Source: Oxytricha trifallax
Lineage: Eukaryota; Ciliophora; Spirotrichea; Sporadotrichida; Oxytrichidae
DNA length: 64,000 nucleotides
Reading direction: 5' to 3'
Assembly (NCBI GenBank): GCA_000711775.1
Contig: ARYC01000049.1
Coordinates: 1 to 64,000, forward strand
The position numbers and the translations under genes were made by a program. Shown in pieces: positions 49,201 through 61,589 of this stretch (positions within the stretch are counted from its first letter, which is position 1; every line of letters begins with the position of its first letter). A model generated the notes under the pieces. That model worked only from the letters and a program-made list of their open reading frames with translations. It made no database searches and was not told where the DNA came from.

Positions 49201-49689
49201 ACTATTAACTTTTTAAGTTAATAAAAATAATAATTGACTATGACTTACTAAAATTTGATTTTGCCTTAACATTATTTGACTATAACCAACTAATATCTAA
49301 CTATGCCGTGATATAATCTGACTTTATCAATTTCATATTTAAATTTATAAAATTTTAATTCGACTTTAAATAAAATGATTTTAACAAGGATTATGAACTT
49401 TAGTTTTGTTTTCAAAAATATGACTTTTGCAAGCTTAAATTTGAATAAAGATAATTTTTATGTAGATTAATTAAATTTCAATTAGGTATTTATAGAACCT
49501 TAAATTATTTTTGAAACCATTTCATTTTGTTTCTGACAATCAAGATTTTTTTGAAAAAAGCTGAAATTTAAATAATAAAATCATAATAATAAACAAAAAT
49601 GAAAACATGTCTGATTAGAACCATTTGTATCATTCAATATCAATGTAAGTTACAAAAAGCATATCTAACTTTTTATTTTTACAAGGGTT

Positions 49690-50030
49690 GCAATTGGTAA
49701 GACTGAGAGCGTTAACGAAGAGGAACTTCAAGAAATCACACAGAGAAGAGCAATAGTATATGAATCTAAGTGATAAAGACGATGAATATGAGGATGAACA
49801 GGAAGATGAAATGTTTTTATTAGATTTACTAATTCTATTATTACTATTACTATTGCTATTACTACTAATTCATTTGGTAATTCAATTTCTTTCTATAAAA
49901 ATCATTATGAATGGTCAAAATTTCTAGCTAACTATAAATGCTTTTCTAAACTAACATCCGGTCTATATATTATTTATATTATGGAAGGTATATCTATTTT
50001 GGGCAAGTTCATATAAAATTTAAATATTTG
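49690..50030 (+). CDS. ORF with basic, acidic and Leu-repeat segments
   Basis: It follows a plausible acceptor (TTTTTACAAG). The frame reads LQLVRLRALTKRNFKKSH, an acidic run (DKDDEYEDEQEDE), then a TTACTA-repeat-derived poly-Leu membrane-like stretch. The Leu part is simple-sequence and weak evidence. Low confidence that this is a gene. Confidence 0.25.
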
Positions 50031-50721
50031 TATCTATGTTTAAAACAAGTTTTTTTAATTTTATCATTATCAACAAATTACAAATACTCTTTAAAGGTAA
50101 GATTTGTTTACATGTCATAAGAAAAAGGTAAAATACAGGATTAGTGGGTATCTTTTAAAGTATTTAGTCTAAAAAGAATAAAAAATTACGAATATTTAAT
50201 TCTAAATATATGACTAATTATAAATAAAAGCATTCTCCAAAAAGTATGATAATTAATTTTTAAAAACGTCGTTTGATCATTTTTTAATTATAATAGGTGC
50301 AAGTGGTAAATTTAATATTTTACTTCATGCACACATTTCTATAATACTAAATATAAAAATATTACTATTCTAATGAATTAATTTATATTATTAATTAAAT
50401 ATGAAACTATTCTTCTAATCTAAATTAAATCGAATCTATTCATTTTACTATATTTTAGATTAAAATTTATTTTATTCTAAAATAAATAAAATTAAAAAAA
50501 ATTCGATAATTTAAATAGAAAAATGTTTTAAAATTACTCATGATTAATACTAGTAATAAATTTAATTTAAGTTTAAATAAAATAAAATGTTAATTCCGTT
50601 TTTATTTATAAATTAATATAATTCAAGATATAAATCATAAATATTAATATGAAAGAAATGCTTAAGTGGGAAAAAATATATAAGTATACAAAAAATTAAT
50701 GAAATAAAAAGTCGGGCAGGA

Positions 50722-51051
50722 ATGAGTAAGAACAAAAACCCAAAAAGGAAGCTACCATTATATGCCGATAAAAAGAGCGAACTCAAGTACAATAAGCAGA
50801 AATCACTCAAAAATTACTTTGAATATTCAAAGAAGAGCTAACATAACCAGACCTAAATTTTCCCAAAAAACTAAGTTAGTCATAATAACATAAGAAACTA
50901 TGAGAAATTAAGTATACCACATGATAATGGCCGTCATCTCTAATTCTACCAACCTATTAGGTAAGTTGAGGGCTGGGTTAAAATGTATGAAAGGTTTGCA
51001 GAAAGCTAAATTAAGAATACAAAAATCAGCAACAAAATATAATTTCAATGA
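50722..51051 (+). pseudogene. LINE N-terminal region
   Basis: Open for 109 codons from ATG 50722 to TGA at 51049. Very basic at the start (MSKNKNPKRKLPLYADKKSE) and Lys/Asn-rich throughout, ending EGWVKMYERFAES. This could be the start of the main polyprotein or a nucleic-acid-binding first ORF; no CCHC finger was seen. About 90 bases separate it from the endonuclease. Confidence 0.5.
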
Positions 51052-51129
51052 ATAACTTTTGAACTTAGCATCTGCATCCAGAATATAAGGTGACTAAACT
51101 TTAAATTTAAATAGGATCAGATGAGGAGA

Positions 51130-51950
51130 GAAATTGAATTAAATTGACTAGACTTCATTATCTTGTAGAAACTAGACTGCAAATAATAATAGGGCTTAAC
51201 AACAAAAACATAACACAAACTCAGTTAGGCAGGAACAGCGGCACACTAGCACTAATCAGATTTCAAATTAAAACTATAAAAACATTGAGACAATTTATGA
51301 CTTGGAATATTCTAGACATGGAAGGATTTTCACTCCACATTTTTACAGTGTATATTCGCACCTATTAAAATGAGGAAGTCAAGGAACTCTAGAACAGGCT
51401 AATATAAGATAAAATCATTAAAACTGAAGTGCTAAAACTAAAGAATTGTAGTGATGAGCGAAGATTTTTGAAAAAAAGGGTTAGAAGAGTCGACTTCATA
51501 AGGAGTAGAAACTCATACATAAGGAAATCAATTAGACCAAATTTTCTCGAACGTAAAAACGGACTAACTAAAATTAACAGACCAAAAGCTAATCTAAGCA
51601 TAACTGAGAATAAAATATCAAGAAAGGAACTTAAAGTTAAAAGATAAAAATAGTGTTATAGAATATCAGATATTAGGAAATAAGGCTGGAAGACATTCAT
51701 AGAAGAGGAAAAGAGATTGACAGAAAAAGATTTGGACAACCCTATTATAAAATGTTTTGAAGAAAAGCTCGAAAGACATAGAAAAATTAAACACTGGTAT
51801 AACCAACCCACTGATTAGGCAATTAGGAACAATAAGACTGGACTTAACAACCAATACGAGGAGAGAAAAACACAATGGAATGATGCAATCCAAGACAAGG
51901 AGTAGAGCTAGGAAAGAAATGATCTATAAGGATTTTTCTACTTGGTGAAG
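51130..51950 (+). pseudogene. LINE AP-endonuclease domain
   Basis: LDFIILQ and, one base shifted, ETRLQ (about 51150-51185) together make the LQET motif of APE-type LINE endonucleases. Then SGTLALIRFQIKTIKTL, LDMEGFSLHIFTVYIRTYQN-type strand (about 51300-51370) and RVDFIRSRNSYIRKS (about 51490), the RIDYI-like motif. The final SDH motif is not evident. Downstream, a Lys/Glu-rich helical linker (to about 51950) leads toward the reverse transcriptase. The shift inside LQET alone inactivates this copy. Confidence 0.7.
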
Positions 51951-52499
51951 AGACAGACCAAGAGTAAAAAATATCAAAGGCCTACTATTGCTAACACAAA
52001 TTTATTTCAGAATTTTTATATCAAGCTCTAACTGTAGTATTGCCAAAAAAGTGACAGTTAGGTTTTTTCAGTTCGCATTTTTTATTACTTTTGGGGATTA
52101 GGTTTATAGTTAATGTAGTCGAAGATGTGGTTGAAAGAGTTGTTGATGAAGTAGAATTTCAATGACATAAATATAAATTAAATAAAAATAAGACTTTAGA
52201 GAAATAGTAGAAAGACTGATGTTTAAAATTCATATTTTTTAGGTTAATATACTCCATTTTTAGCTAGTAATAAATCAATTTGTAATTAAAAATTATAATT
52301 AAAATCTAATATTTAAATAATAAATGGGGAAAGAGTAAACCAAGGGAAGGAGGTATAAAGAAAAATTACCTAATTCTAAAACATACTATACCAAGACGAA
52401 AGATAGAAAAAAGGGGAGAAACCCTAAGTAAGAGAATAGTTGATGACAAACTTGGAGATATAGATTAGTATTGAAACAAAAACGACGTTGAAAAGAGCA

Positions 52500-53910
52500 C
52501 CAAATAATTTAATTTTTACAATGCCATAAGCCCTGACGGGTTTGATGGAAAAATTCTATTAAAGTCGGAAATTATTCGAAAATAAGTATGCGAAAAGATT
52601 GTATTATAGCTGAAGGCGGGATAAATCCCAGATTATATAAAAGAAGGTAGGTTGATCCTACTCAGCTAGAATGCAAGGGAACACAGCCCATAAGTGAATT
52701 ACACAAGACTTATAGTAGTAATAAACTCTCATCTTAACAAAATAATAGAAAAAGTGATAATAAAAAGTATTAAAAAAGGGAGAGAGATAGTAAAAACGGA
52801 CAACTACCAGAGTAAGTTTAAAGAAAACAAAAACACTCAAATGAATTTGATTGAATTGCTGGAGCATATAAAGATATCGAGAAGACAGAGCAAATAATGA
52901 GAAGCCTACCTTCTTGTGGATTTTCTGAAGGCTGACGACTCTGTCTGGAAAGACAAGCTGAAGACGTTACTAAAAAACAGAAAAAAATGAGGAAAATAAA
53001 ACTACCATTAGGCTAATAGAAGAACTTTACTTAACAACAGAATAAAATTCGAAAACGACTTAATTGAAATACAGAATGGGGTAAGATAAGGGAGTAGAAT
53101 TTCACCAATACTATTCAATATCTACCTTCAGAATGCCCTCCATTCTCAAAATAAACTTTACTCTCACATTAGACAATGGAAGCTAATTGCATTTGCAGTT
53201 GACATCCTAATAAACATCAAAGAATAACAACAATTTAAGAGGATAATTCAATGTTTAAAAACATTGAATAAAGTTATTACTTAAAACTCAATACAAAAAG
53301 ACTGTTTTCTTGAGTGACTCAAAATAATTTGGAGATGTACAAGAAATAGATGGGATAAAGAAGATGAAAGAAGCTAAGTACTTAGGCATAAATATTAAAC
53401 TTAACCCCTAATAAATGCTTAAGGATGCATGGAGTGAATTGAAAAAAACAAACATAGTTTGACTAAAAGCTCACCAAATACAACAATCCAACAATGGGAA
53501 TACGATGCTGATAACTCAAATAAGGTCATTGCTGATCTACAAATACACTCAACTTGTAGCTGCAAGATATCTTAAGATAGAAGAGATTGATAAAATGAAA
53601 ACTTAGTTGAGAAGGATAGCCTTAAAAAATCAGAGAGACATTCCGAATAAGATCCTGTGAAACGTGACCCAACTGAAAGAGAGTAGCGAGGCAGATATAA
53701 TAATTGAACTGGTCTGAAAGAACATAAAAAAGATAAGACATGAAGTAGAAGAATTCTGGAAAACTAACAAAGGGAAAAGTAAAGTGTCTAACAACAAAAG
53801 TAAGCTACAAAAATAAAAAAAGATCTTCATCACAAAGAATGTGATGGATACTATAATGGCTATTATACAAGGAAGGACACTGCTAAGCTACAGCATGAGC
53901 CACTACTAAT
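52500..53910 (+). pseudogene. LINE reverse transcriptase domain
   Basis: NAISPDGFDGKIL and IPDYIKEGRLILLSQ (about 52530-52650) are the early fingers; VNYTRLIVVINSHLNKIIEK follows. After frame changes YLLVDFLKADDSVW appears near 52905, then GVRQGSRISPILFNIYLQNA (about 53079-53138), IAFAVDILI (about 53186-53212; the catalytic Y/FADD has Val for the first Asp), KKMKEAKYLGINI (about 53360-53395) and a thumb region to about 53910. In-frame TGAs occur at several places, often where Trp would fit. The order and motifs are those of LINE reverse transcriptases. Confidence 0.82.
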
Positions 53911-53989
53911 AATGATAAAACATTTGTCAACTCCACTCACCTGAGAAATTGTAATTTAGTCAATTAAGTAGGTGACCCAACGAGATTCA

Positions 53990-54193
53990 ATAAACTATTG
54001 GGGGGAAAACAGATTAATAGATTTGGACAACAAAACCTATATAGAAGTCCTAGCGAATATGATTTGGTTAGATGAAAGAATAAGAGGCCTTGAATTCAAA
54101 GGCTATTTCTAGAAAATTAAAAGAAATGTTGAGAATAACATACGTAAAGAAATAAGACCTGAGCATGGATGGGAAAGATCAAAATCAAAGTGA
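53990..54193 (+). pseudogene. LINE post-RT linker
   Basis: Open stretch reading QVTQRDSINYWGENRLIDLD, VLANMIWLDERIRGLEF, KIKRNVENNIRKEIR and ending at TGA near 54191. Helical, charged, no recognised domain. About 160 AT-rich bases separate it from the C48-like frame. Confidence 0.5.
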
Positions 54194-54357
54194 TAAAATC
54201 ACATATATTCAGATCAAAGGATAAAATGAGAATAACTAAGATTATGAAAATTAATGAAAAATATAATTAATCTACAAAATTTAAATTAAGGAAATAAAGC
54301 AAAGTAATAATAACTAATAATAAAAATAATAATTTAATAAAGATTGCAATCAAAGAA

Positions 54358-54855
54358 TTGAGTTATGGAAGAATAAAATATAATCTAAACAAACAGAAAA
54401 AAAGGAGAAGCACTTACAGCAATGTAGTGAGAATACAAGAGAGAGTAAGAGAGGTCAGAGGTATAATTATTATTCCGACATGTTGCCAGAGTAGCGGTAT
54501 TAGGAACTGTAAGAACTGGGTGATATTGAGAATTAATTATGAAGGATACAAGGAGAGTAGATGTCTACGACATAAGGAAATAAGTAGGTGCTCTAGCTTT
54601 GTTACAAAGGCACCTTACATAATTCAATAATCAAATTGGCCAAACTATAGGCAAAAGAGCATATGCAGAAAGGAACTTTTTGAGCAAGCCAGAGATCAAT
54701 TAAGTAAAGGCTGAGGATTGTGGGATATTGGCAATCTTGATGGCAAATTACCTCGCTCTGGAACTACCAGGAGAGGCAGTGTTCCAGATATTTGCAAAAT
54801 ACTGGATCAATATGCAGAGATACTACCTAATGTTCAACTTAGAGGTGGGCCCATG
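54358..54855 (+). pseudogene. LINE C48 (Ulp1-like) protease-like domain
   Basis: It reads IIIIPTCCQSSGIRNCKNWVI (first 19: IIIIPTCCQSSGIRNCKNW, about 54460-54520), a shift, VDVYDIRK (Asp about 54568), EINQVKAEDCGILAILMANY (Cys codon 54720-54722), then LALELPGEAVFQIFAKYW. Ulp1 peptidases have HW ... D ... Q-x5-DCG; here Asp, Gln and Cys are in place, but His is Asn, as also in the palindrome copy. The spacing agrees with C48. Cysteine peptidases of this clan occur in several mobile elements; a role for it in this LINE is unknown. Confidence 0.65.
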
Positions 54856-55342
54856 AAATTAACGATTGGAAAATCTGGCATATCCGTCAAAGAAGAAGAC
54901 CTTAAGCTAATCACAGATAAAAGAAATGAAAACCTATGGCAAGTGAATTGGGATGCAAAAGGAACTGAGATGACCAACCAAAGTTCACATTTAGACACCT
55001 AGGACGAAATGACTATTCGAGGAGGGGACAAAATGCTTCTTAAACAAACCTAAATCGTACAATAGGGAGAATTCAGCGACGTGGATGAGAACATCGCAGA
55101 TATAAAAGGATTTCTATACACAAAAGGAGATAAAATAAATGGAAATTTTGAGAAAGGGAAGGTGGAGATTAGGAGCTCGAGCTCAATAAGGACCTACAAA
55201 GGATCAAACTATCGCTCATAAGAAAGGAGGTACAAACCACAGGGACAGTGGTAGCGGAAGAGAATAGAAACAACAACGCCATTTGATAAGGAAGCATAGA
55301 GAGCCTGTATAAATGATGAGGAACCACAGATAAGATGAACAA
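54856..55342 (+). pseudogene. LINE charged C-terminal tail
   Basis: Mostly one frame from GPMKLTIGKSGISVKEEDL (about 54850) via TQDEMTIRGGDKMLLKQ, EGFSD-type acidic stretch and GFLYTKGDK to TGA near 55340. It aligns with the tails at 6420-6740 and 22110-22420 through a conserved (W/Q)DE..IRE...L...F and YLF/FLY pattern. No catalytic motif; probably structural or nucleic-acid binding. Confidence 0.55.
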
Positions 55343-56094
55343 TAAAGAAAAATGAGTTTAAATTTTGTAATGAATTACATTTCATGCACTTAACAAACAC
55401 AACTTAAATTGAAATGAAATGAATATATTTGCCTTAAGTTGTTAACTATCGATATATATAAATACTTAAACTCATAAAATATTAAGATACTTTAAGAAAA
55501 TATGCATAAAAAATTGAAAAAATTCCAAATAAGCATAACATACATATTTATTTGTAGTAAAGAATATATATTTTGACGATTTTATATTTTTGACTGAATA
55601 TTAAATATTAAATTTTTTTGTGATTAATATTTTATCAAAAAATTTAAAGCCATTCATTTACTAAAAAAAAAATATAACGATATCTTAAAAAAATAAGGGA
55701 ACTTCCATATTTTAGAGAATCAAAATACTGTTAAATATTAAAAATATATCTAAATATTAAATAGCAATAACAAATAAAATCAATAAATCAATAATTAAAT
55801 TTGAAAAAAAATGCATCTGAGAAGATTATTGCTAAATAATATATTGATGTAAAAAGTTTAAATAAATTGTCAGAATAATCATAGAAAATATGGTAATTAA
55901 GAGTATATATAAAATTTAATGAAAATATAAAATAATTGCATTCTTGAAAAATAATATAAGTAAATGCACTAATCAAAATATTGTTTATGAATATAAATAA
56001 AAGTAATAATCTTAATAAAGTAAATGTTAGGGAAAATGAGATGTTTATAAAGTTAAAATAAAACAAAATTATAAAAAAAATAAAGTTTGTCTTA

Positions 56095-56190
56095 AGTCGT
56101 CTCAGCAGTTTTCATAAATTATCTTATTTTTATTATAAATTATTGATATTTGTATAGTTTTAGTTTAACTATAGTCGTCTCAGCAGTTTA
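56095..56190. repeat. 78-bp tandem repeat with TCTCAGCAGTTT core
   Basis: AGTCGTCTCAGCAGTTT occurs at 56095 and again at 56173. It lies some 600 bp past the LINE end. Core and period resemble the 80-bp repeat at 3979. Confidence 0.7.
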
Positions 56191-56339
56191 ATATATTTTT
56201 ATTTACTTTCTTAATTTATTATTATATGTTTTTATTTTTATAGTAATATTTTTATTTATTTCTTTTCATTTTAATATAATTTAGTTTATTTTTAAAATTT
56301 TTAAGTATTTTGGTTTATAATTAGATCCTTAATTATATT

Positions 56340-56780
56340 CGATTATTATATGATTCTTTTAGCTTTTATCATTTCTACTAGTTGCTTATTTATTTTTATA
56401 AATATTTTTTTTATTTTAATAAGTTACGCAGTATTTAATTTTATTTTTTTTTTAATCAGACTTTTTTTTTCCCTTTTTGTTCTTTATGATGACTGGAGTT
56501 GTTTAATAAACTTTACCATAATGAAGAGATTGACATTACTTATCGATCCATTTGGGAATAGCAAAAATACATCATTGTGTGTTAGAATGGTCAACAAGTA
56601 AGCTTCAGTTTATGTTTAGAAGATCGTTGTGCTTTGTACATAGAAATAACCAAATTACACGACATTGTAAGCTTCAAAATCGCAAAGCTGTCATAATTGC
56701 TTATCACTTTTCTATGGTTTGTAGATTACTTAGCCATCTCAAGCAATTTCTTATGCATCTTGATCACTTTTGAAGGCTGA
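56340..56780. other. Coding-like stretch, strand unclear
   Basis: Plus-strand frames (56350-56601 and 56552-56773) and a minus-strand frame (about 56766-56595; MHKKLLEMAKQSTNHRK...) are all open. The minus-strand reading looks the most protein-like, but no family is recognised. Confidence 0.25.
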
Positions 56781-57020
56781 AGATTGGTATAAGCGTTTGC
56801 CAAGTAGCTATTTTTCTATTGTGAGTTAGAAGATTATGATGTGGCAACTCCCTTTAGGCTAAGAGAGTTAGCATAGATGCAATGACTGAAAGAGTAATAT
56901 TGAAAGAAAGGCTTGAATTTATAATTACACATGTCAAACACACTTTTATAAGCATGATTTACATAAATTGTCAACAGTACTTAAAGTTAATATCTCATAA
57001 AAAGTTTTCATTCAAATATG

Positions 57021-57370
57021 TCAAGCTTCAACCTTTGAAATCGTTGAAGCTTGAACATTAATTAAGATATATATTTTTATAAACAAAAGATATGAATTGA
57101 TAATTGAGTTAAATTTTAAGAATTATTGTACTTTTTCCTTTTACAATTTTTAGATAATTAAGGATCTATATGGAATTTATGAATGCTTATTGTTGATTTC
57201 TTAATCAAAATTAATGGACAATAAATAGTTTAATTGTCATAATAGAATATTATTCTAAATTAATTTAAATTAATTAAAGTTCCATTTGGAATTTAATATT
57301 ATTTATAAATATCATTTAATCATTTTAAAGTTATCGTCAAGCTTCAACGATGTCAAAGGTTGAAGCTTGA
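57021..57370. mobile_element. Small element with dyad-in-dyad inverted ends
   Basis: TCAAGCTTCAACCTTTGA...TCGTTGAAGCTTGA (57021-57054) is the inverted repeat of 57337-57370. Each end is itself a palindrome (TCAAGCTTCAAC / GTTGAAGCTTGA), so each can fold alone or pair with the other. The interior, about 280 bp, is AT-rich and non-coding. No target duplication is clear. Confidence 0.8.
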
Positions 57371-57559
57371 TGATAAATACAATGAAGATTATTGATCTTG
57401 AAATTAAAATTTAATATTTATTAATTAATATTTTTTAGATATATTTAAAAATTGGAAATTAAAAAGTTTATTTTTCCTTTCTCCTCTTTCCCTGCAACTA
57501 GAATTATATCAAGCATGGCTTTTTATAATTCGTTAAATTCTTATTTGACTTCCTCATTT

Positions 57560-58410
57560 AAAAATACTTGAAACTTAAAACGCCATAATAAACTGGTACT
57601 TTGGAGATTAAGGCAATACACGAATGGTTCAAAAATTTTAAGAAAGAAGCCTATCTACTATTTTGCAAAAGTGGGGGTGTCGCAAGAATCCTTCTCTTGC
57701 CCTCCTTGGTAATCCTCAACTACTCTATTGAATTATTCTAGCAGAATGAGTATCTGACTATGGTATCCTACTGCACACATAGGGAATGATAACTGGAATC
57801 AAGAGGAAAATGCGGCAGCTAAGAGATATTCGCAAGTTCAAGATCAATTTTATTAAAAACATCTTTACAATTACTAATTAAATGTGAGCAGGACGCTAGC
57901 TTAATGCCATAGGTGGTCTTCGAAAATCTTGGTGTTAACTTATCTCGACCCCTGTCAAATTGTCTGAGTAAAAGATTCCAGCTCCTTAGATAATTTTTAG
58001 AGTAATCGCCGTGGTGCCACTGGCATCCCCATTCGAAGGTTCATCCCTTACTTTTTTTGCAATACTGTTTCGAAAAAATGCCGAAGATGCCCAATGTGAA
58101 GACCAGCCTCCAGCTGATGAATAAGTAAAAGGGAGAGATAATATTCGTGAATGAGGTTGTGATTGAGAATATAGATTTAAAGAAGCGCGGAGCAGAGAAG
58201 ATGACGATGGTAAATACAGAAGAGGATGCAGGATCGACTACTATGGCTGCAGAAATGACTGAAATGACTCCAGAGGAGAAAATGAATATGGAAGATGCCT
58301 TCAAGGTAGAATACAGAGAGATAGACCAGAGAAGTAACAATATAGGAATGAAACGCAAGAAGCAAAGGAGGTGCTCGAAAATATTAATATGGCAAATAAT
58401 CAAAGATGAT
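57560..58410 (-). pseudogene. Minus-strand gene X, copy 2 (decayed)
   Basis: It matches the N-terminal and middle parts of the gene at 45225-46656: LKASSIF, SWRL.(F/S)TLG and KQYC/NQYC blocks around 58310-58060, and FNKIDLELANIS against DKINLKLANLS near 57850. It has more stops and lacks the coherent C-terminal half. As in copy 1, the opposite strand (58147-58461) is open and acidic. Downstream to 57560 coding-like text continues in shifting frames. Confidence 0.45.
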
Positions 58411-58469
58411 GGTAAAGCTAAGATGACATTTCAAACCAATAAAAAAAGATATTGTTGCTAAGCTCGAGG

Positions 58470-59050
58470 ATAATCAAAGATTATTTAAAAATAAAAGGTA
58501 CATAAATAAGCTTCTTAAAGAATACATAATAAAGCTTAACTATATTGATAATTTAAAGACTATTAATACATATAAACTTATTTTACTTTCATAATTAAGA
58601 ATCGTTTTTATTCATTGAACTTTCAACCAATTTTTCACATGATTTTATATTATAACGCTTATATAAATTGTAATTAACTCAAAATTTATTCTTATATTCC
58701 CTTTATAATAATTATTGATATAGATAGAGCCCTTTTATTTAATATATTTTATAAAATTTCTTTTTTATCTTCTAAATCTTCTTTAATTTCTTTTATACAT
58801 TTGAATATAATTCAGTGTGTAGAGATTTATTATTTGTAATTTATTATTATTGTTAACATGATTCATCATCAAACTTTATTTTTTATTTAATATTTATTAC
58901 ATTAAATTATATAAAAAGATTTTTTAATAGAATTAATGAATCAATCTTGCGTAGTTTGAATTATGAATCGGAACATTAATGTATATCGAGATCTATTTAT
59001 ATAAATGAATTTAATGTATTTTATAGCTTAAGAATTAATTTGGTTATTTT
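58470..59050. other. AT-rich stretch with no recognised gene
   Basis: No motif-bearing frame, no repeat. Confidence 0.5.
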
Positions 59051-59059
59051 TTATTTTGA

Positions 59060-59841
59060 TTACTTATAGTGATTTGACTCCTTCTGCTGTTTTATAAGAG
59101 CTTTAGCATTTTTGGCCTCTTTATTGCTGAGTGTTTAGTCTTTATAATGCTTAAGAGCTAAGAGATTATTAGTCTTGTATTTTATGTTTTATTTTACTGC
59201 TTAAGATATCTCAAGTACTAATTTGTAAAGTTACTTAAAAACAACTTAGATTCTTAGTCTTAGTATTGACTATCAACTTTCGAATACTTTCTCCTAGGCT
59301 ACAGTAGAAAATTTTATTAAAGGTCTTCAACTATTAAAATAGTCTTCCATGTAGTTGACATCGTAGTTGCTCATGTATTTCCAAGGTTAATACCACCTCA
59401 CATTTATGTTCTTATTAAATAGTAATATTTGGCTTATAAATAGCATTATTAAATACTAAAACTTTGGGTTATTAAATATAGCTTATTTTTCAACGTCATT
59501 ACATTCAAATTCTTTAATAACCTGCCGGTTAAAGTCAACATACCGATCTGTGATTTCGATGGTGTCACTTTTTCAAATTCAAAGTCTGATTCTAATTGAG
59601 TCTGAAATGCTACAAGGGGGTCTGTAATATCCTGGGTTGTTTCCATCATTACTTGAGTAATTACTCAGTAACAATTGATTATTATGTTTCCTCTAGGTTT
59701 TGCAGAGTTTATGTAACTCTGTCTTGGCTAAAGTTCAGGTTTATCACAATTAGAAATAGTTGACTTGGTGCCAAGTATTTCTTTTTAATTGGTTCTTATA
59801 TCTTGATTTGATTGGGTCATCTAAATGGTAGTATCTGTGTT
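59060..59841 (-). pseudogene. Hypothetical decayed gene
   Basis: An ATG at about 59841 opens MNTDTTIQMTQSNQDIRTNQ, a TGA intervenes near 59660, and the frame continues MMETTQDITDPLVAFQTQ. After a shift near 59550 comes ITDRYVDFNRQVIKEFE, RWYQPWKYMSNYDVNYMEDY and a Gln/Lys-rich end to about 59060. Composition supports coding. No family recognised. A short intron could explain the TGA but no good splice pair was found. Confidence 0.4.
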
Positions 59842-59999
59842 CATTGTAGGTTTTTTGTGACTATTTATTTAATTGTAGATTATTTCTATTGAATACATCA
59901 ATGGATTTTAATGTTTATTCTATTGAGTTTTTGGAAATATAGTTCTTAAGTTAGACTTTTGTACTTTGTATTGAGATCTAGTAAATCATTTTTGAGGAA

Positions 60000-61540
60000 T
60001 CAACAAAGCAACTTCATAAGTGTTCAATTAATATACTATACTATAGTTAGCCAATGATGATATTTTTATATAAAATAATATTTTTCTTTTATTTAATTAG
60101 TGTCTTTCTTTATATTTTAAAAGAATAACCCATCAATTTCTAAGTTTAAATAATAAAACCTTATATTTTACATTATTTTTAATGTTGATCTATGGTTATA
60201 TTATTGAACTTGCCAATAATTCCTCATTTTTATTTAAAAAAATATCGAATCTTTCTAATTTTGTATTTATTTATGGTGAATGTGCAATATATTGAATATT
60301 TTTATCCAATTACTTGAGTTCAGAATTAGAAAGATTCTATATTTTTACATACAGAAATATCTACTGTATATTCAAGATTTAATTATCAATAAATTAAAGA
60401 ATAATTAAGTGATTTTGTTTATTTTAATTTTTCCATAAATCTTACATAAAAATGATTTTAATTGTTTATATCCAATTGTATTATTTATATTCAGCTCGAA
60501 AGAAAATGGAAATCTAAACTTTTCCAATTTTAAATATTAATATTATATATACACTAAATCAACACTAAATTATATCTATTTTAAGAAATACTTCCTTATT
60601 TTATGTTATTATTAAATAACTCAATAATTATATTCTACTTTTTCAAAGTAGTTTAAGTAATAGAGCATTATTCATTTTACAAATTAAATAATATTCCCGT
60701 GAAAAAAAAGATCTACATTGTTAATGGACTAAGTTTATCTTTCAAATTATGTTAAATTTAATAGAAAAAGCATTTTTAGTGCAAGTAATTTGATTATTAG
60801 TAATAATTTATCATAATATTGACAAGATGTTCTTAGTAGTATAATATATAAGATATTATGAATAATTAAATATTAAAATGACACAAAACAAAGGGAATAG
60901 TGGAAGAAAAAAGTATCAAAAGCTTTATATTTTTATATATCAGTCACTAAAAGTAAGAGATTTTTTCTAATAATTAATATAAAACTCTCTGCCAATATTT
61001 ATTAGAATTATTTATGTAAATTTCTAATATATTTGCTGGTGGCAAGTTTATTTAAAGTAATTAAGTGGAAGAATCATTTTAATTACATTTATAGAATAGA
61101 AGATGATAATTACATATAAATATTCAAAATGAAAATTACTATATTAATATCAAGACTTATTGGATAATATTAATATCAATAAAAATACTTATTCAAAAAA
61201 ATTATATAAAAGAATTCTATGAATATAATGATTTTTAAAAAATAAAAAATCATTAAATTGGTAATATATTTTAAAATCTACTTTGTAAAGTGATATTGAT
61301 AAAGTACATTCGAATAGGGAGATATGAAAAATAAAAATGCGAAACTTTATATTTGAATAACTAAATGCTACTAATTAGAGATATTATGAGATCGAATCAT
61401 ATCCCTATTTAGTTAACTACCTTATATTTAAATTAAGATATTGTTATTATTTATTGCATTCACAACTGCGATTAATTAATTTGGAGTCAGTTAATATTAC
61501 TATTCTAATCATTTCTTCAATTCAATTCTCTTCTGCAGCG
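60000..61540. other. AT-rich stretch with no recognised gene
   Basis: Nothing supported on either strand. Confidence 0.5.
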
Positions 61541-61552
61541 GCACCGCTAAAA

Positions 61553-61587
61553 AGATATCTTCACGATATCTTCATCATATCTTCCTT
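61553..61587. repeat. GATATCTTCA direct repeat
   Basis: Three units of (G/C)ATATCTTC(A/C) in tandem; nearly the same string lies in each arm of the foldback at 27511-28478. Confidence 0.7.
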
Positions 61588-61589
61588 CC

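Larger units (their letters stand above)
50650..55470 (+). mobile_element. Decayed non-LTR retrotransposon (LINE) with C48-like domain
   Basis: In order: basic N-terminal ORF, AP endonuclease, reverse transcriptase, a linker, a C48 (Ulp1-like) domain and a charged tail, then a 3' UTR ending near TTGCCTTAAGTTGTTAAC (about 55432), comparable to the TACCTAAAGT ends of the two truncated copies. Numerous TGAs and shifts show it is dead; an AT-rich 200-bp stretch at about 52110-52330 may be an insertion. It resembles the germline-limited REP family of Tetrahymena (APE plus RT), as far as I can recall that family. Neither 5' end nor target duplication could be fixed. Confidence 0.8.

Noticed and set aside
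49780..49880. Transmembrane poly-Leu segment as evidence of a membrane protein
   Set aside because: It derives from a TTACTA simple repeat.
51389..51601. Minus-strand ORFs across the LINE
   Set aside because: They are antisense shadows of the endonuclease and linker regions.
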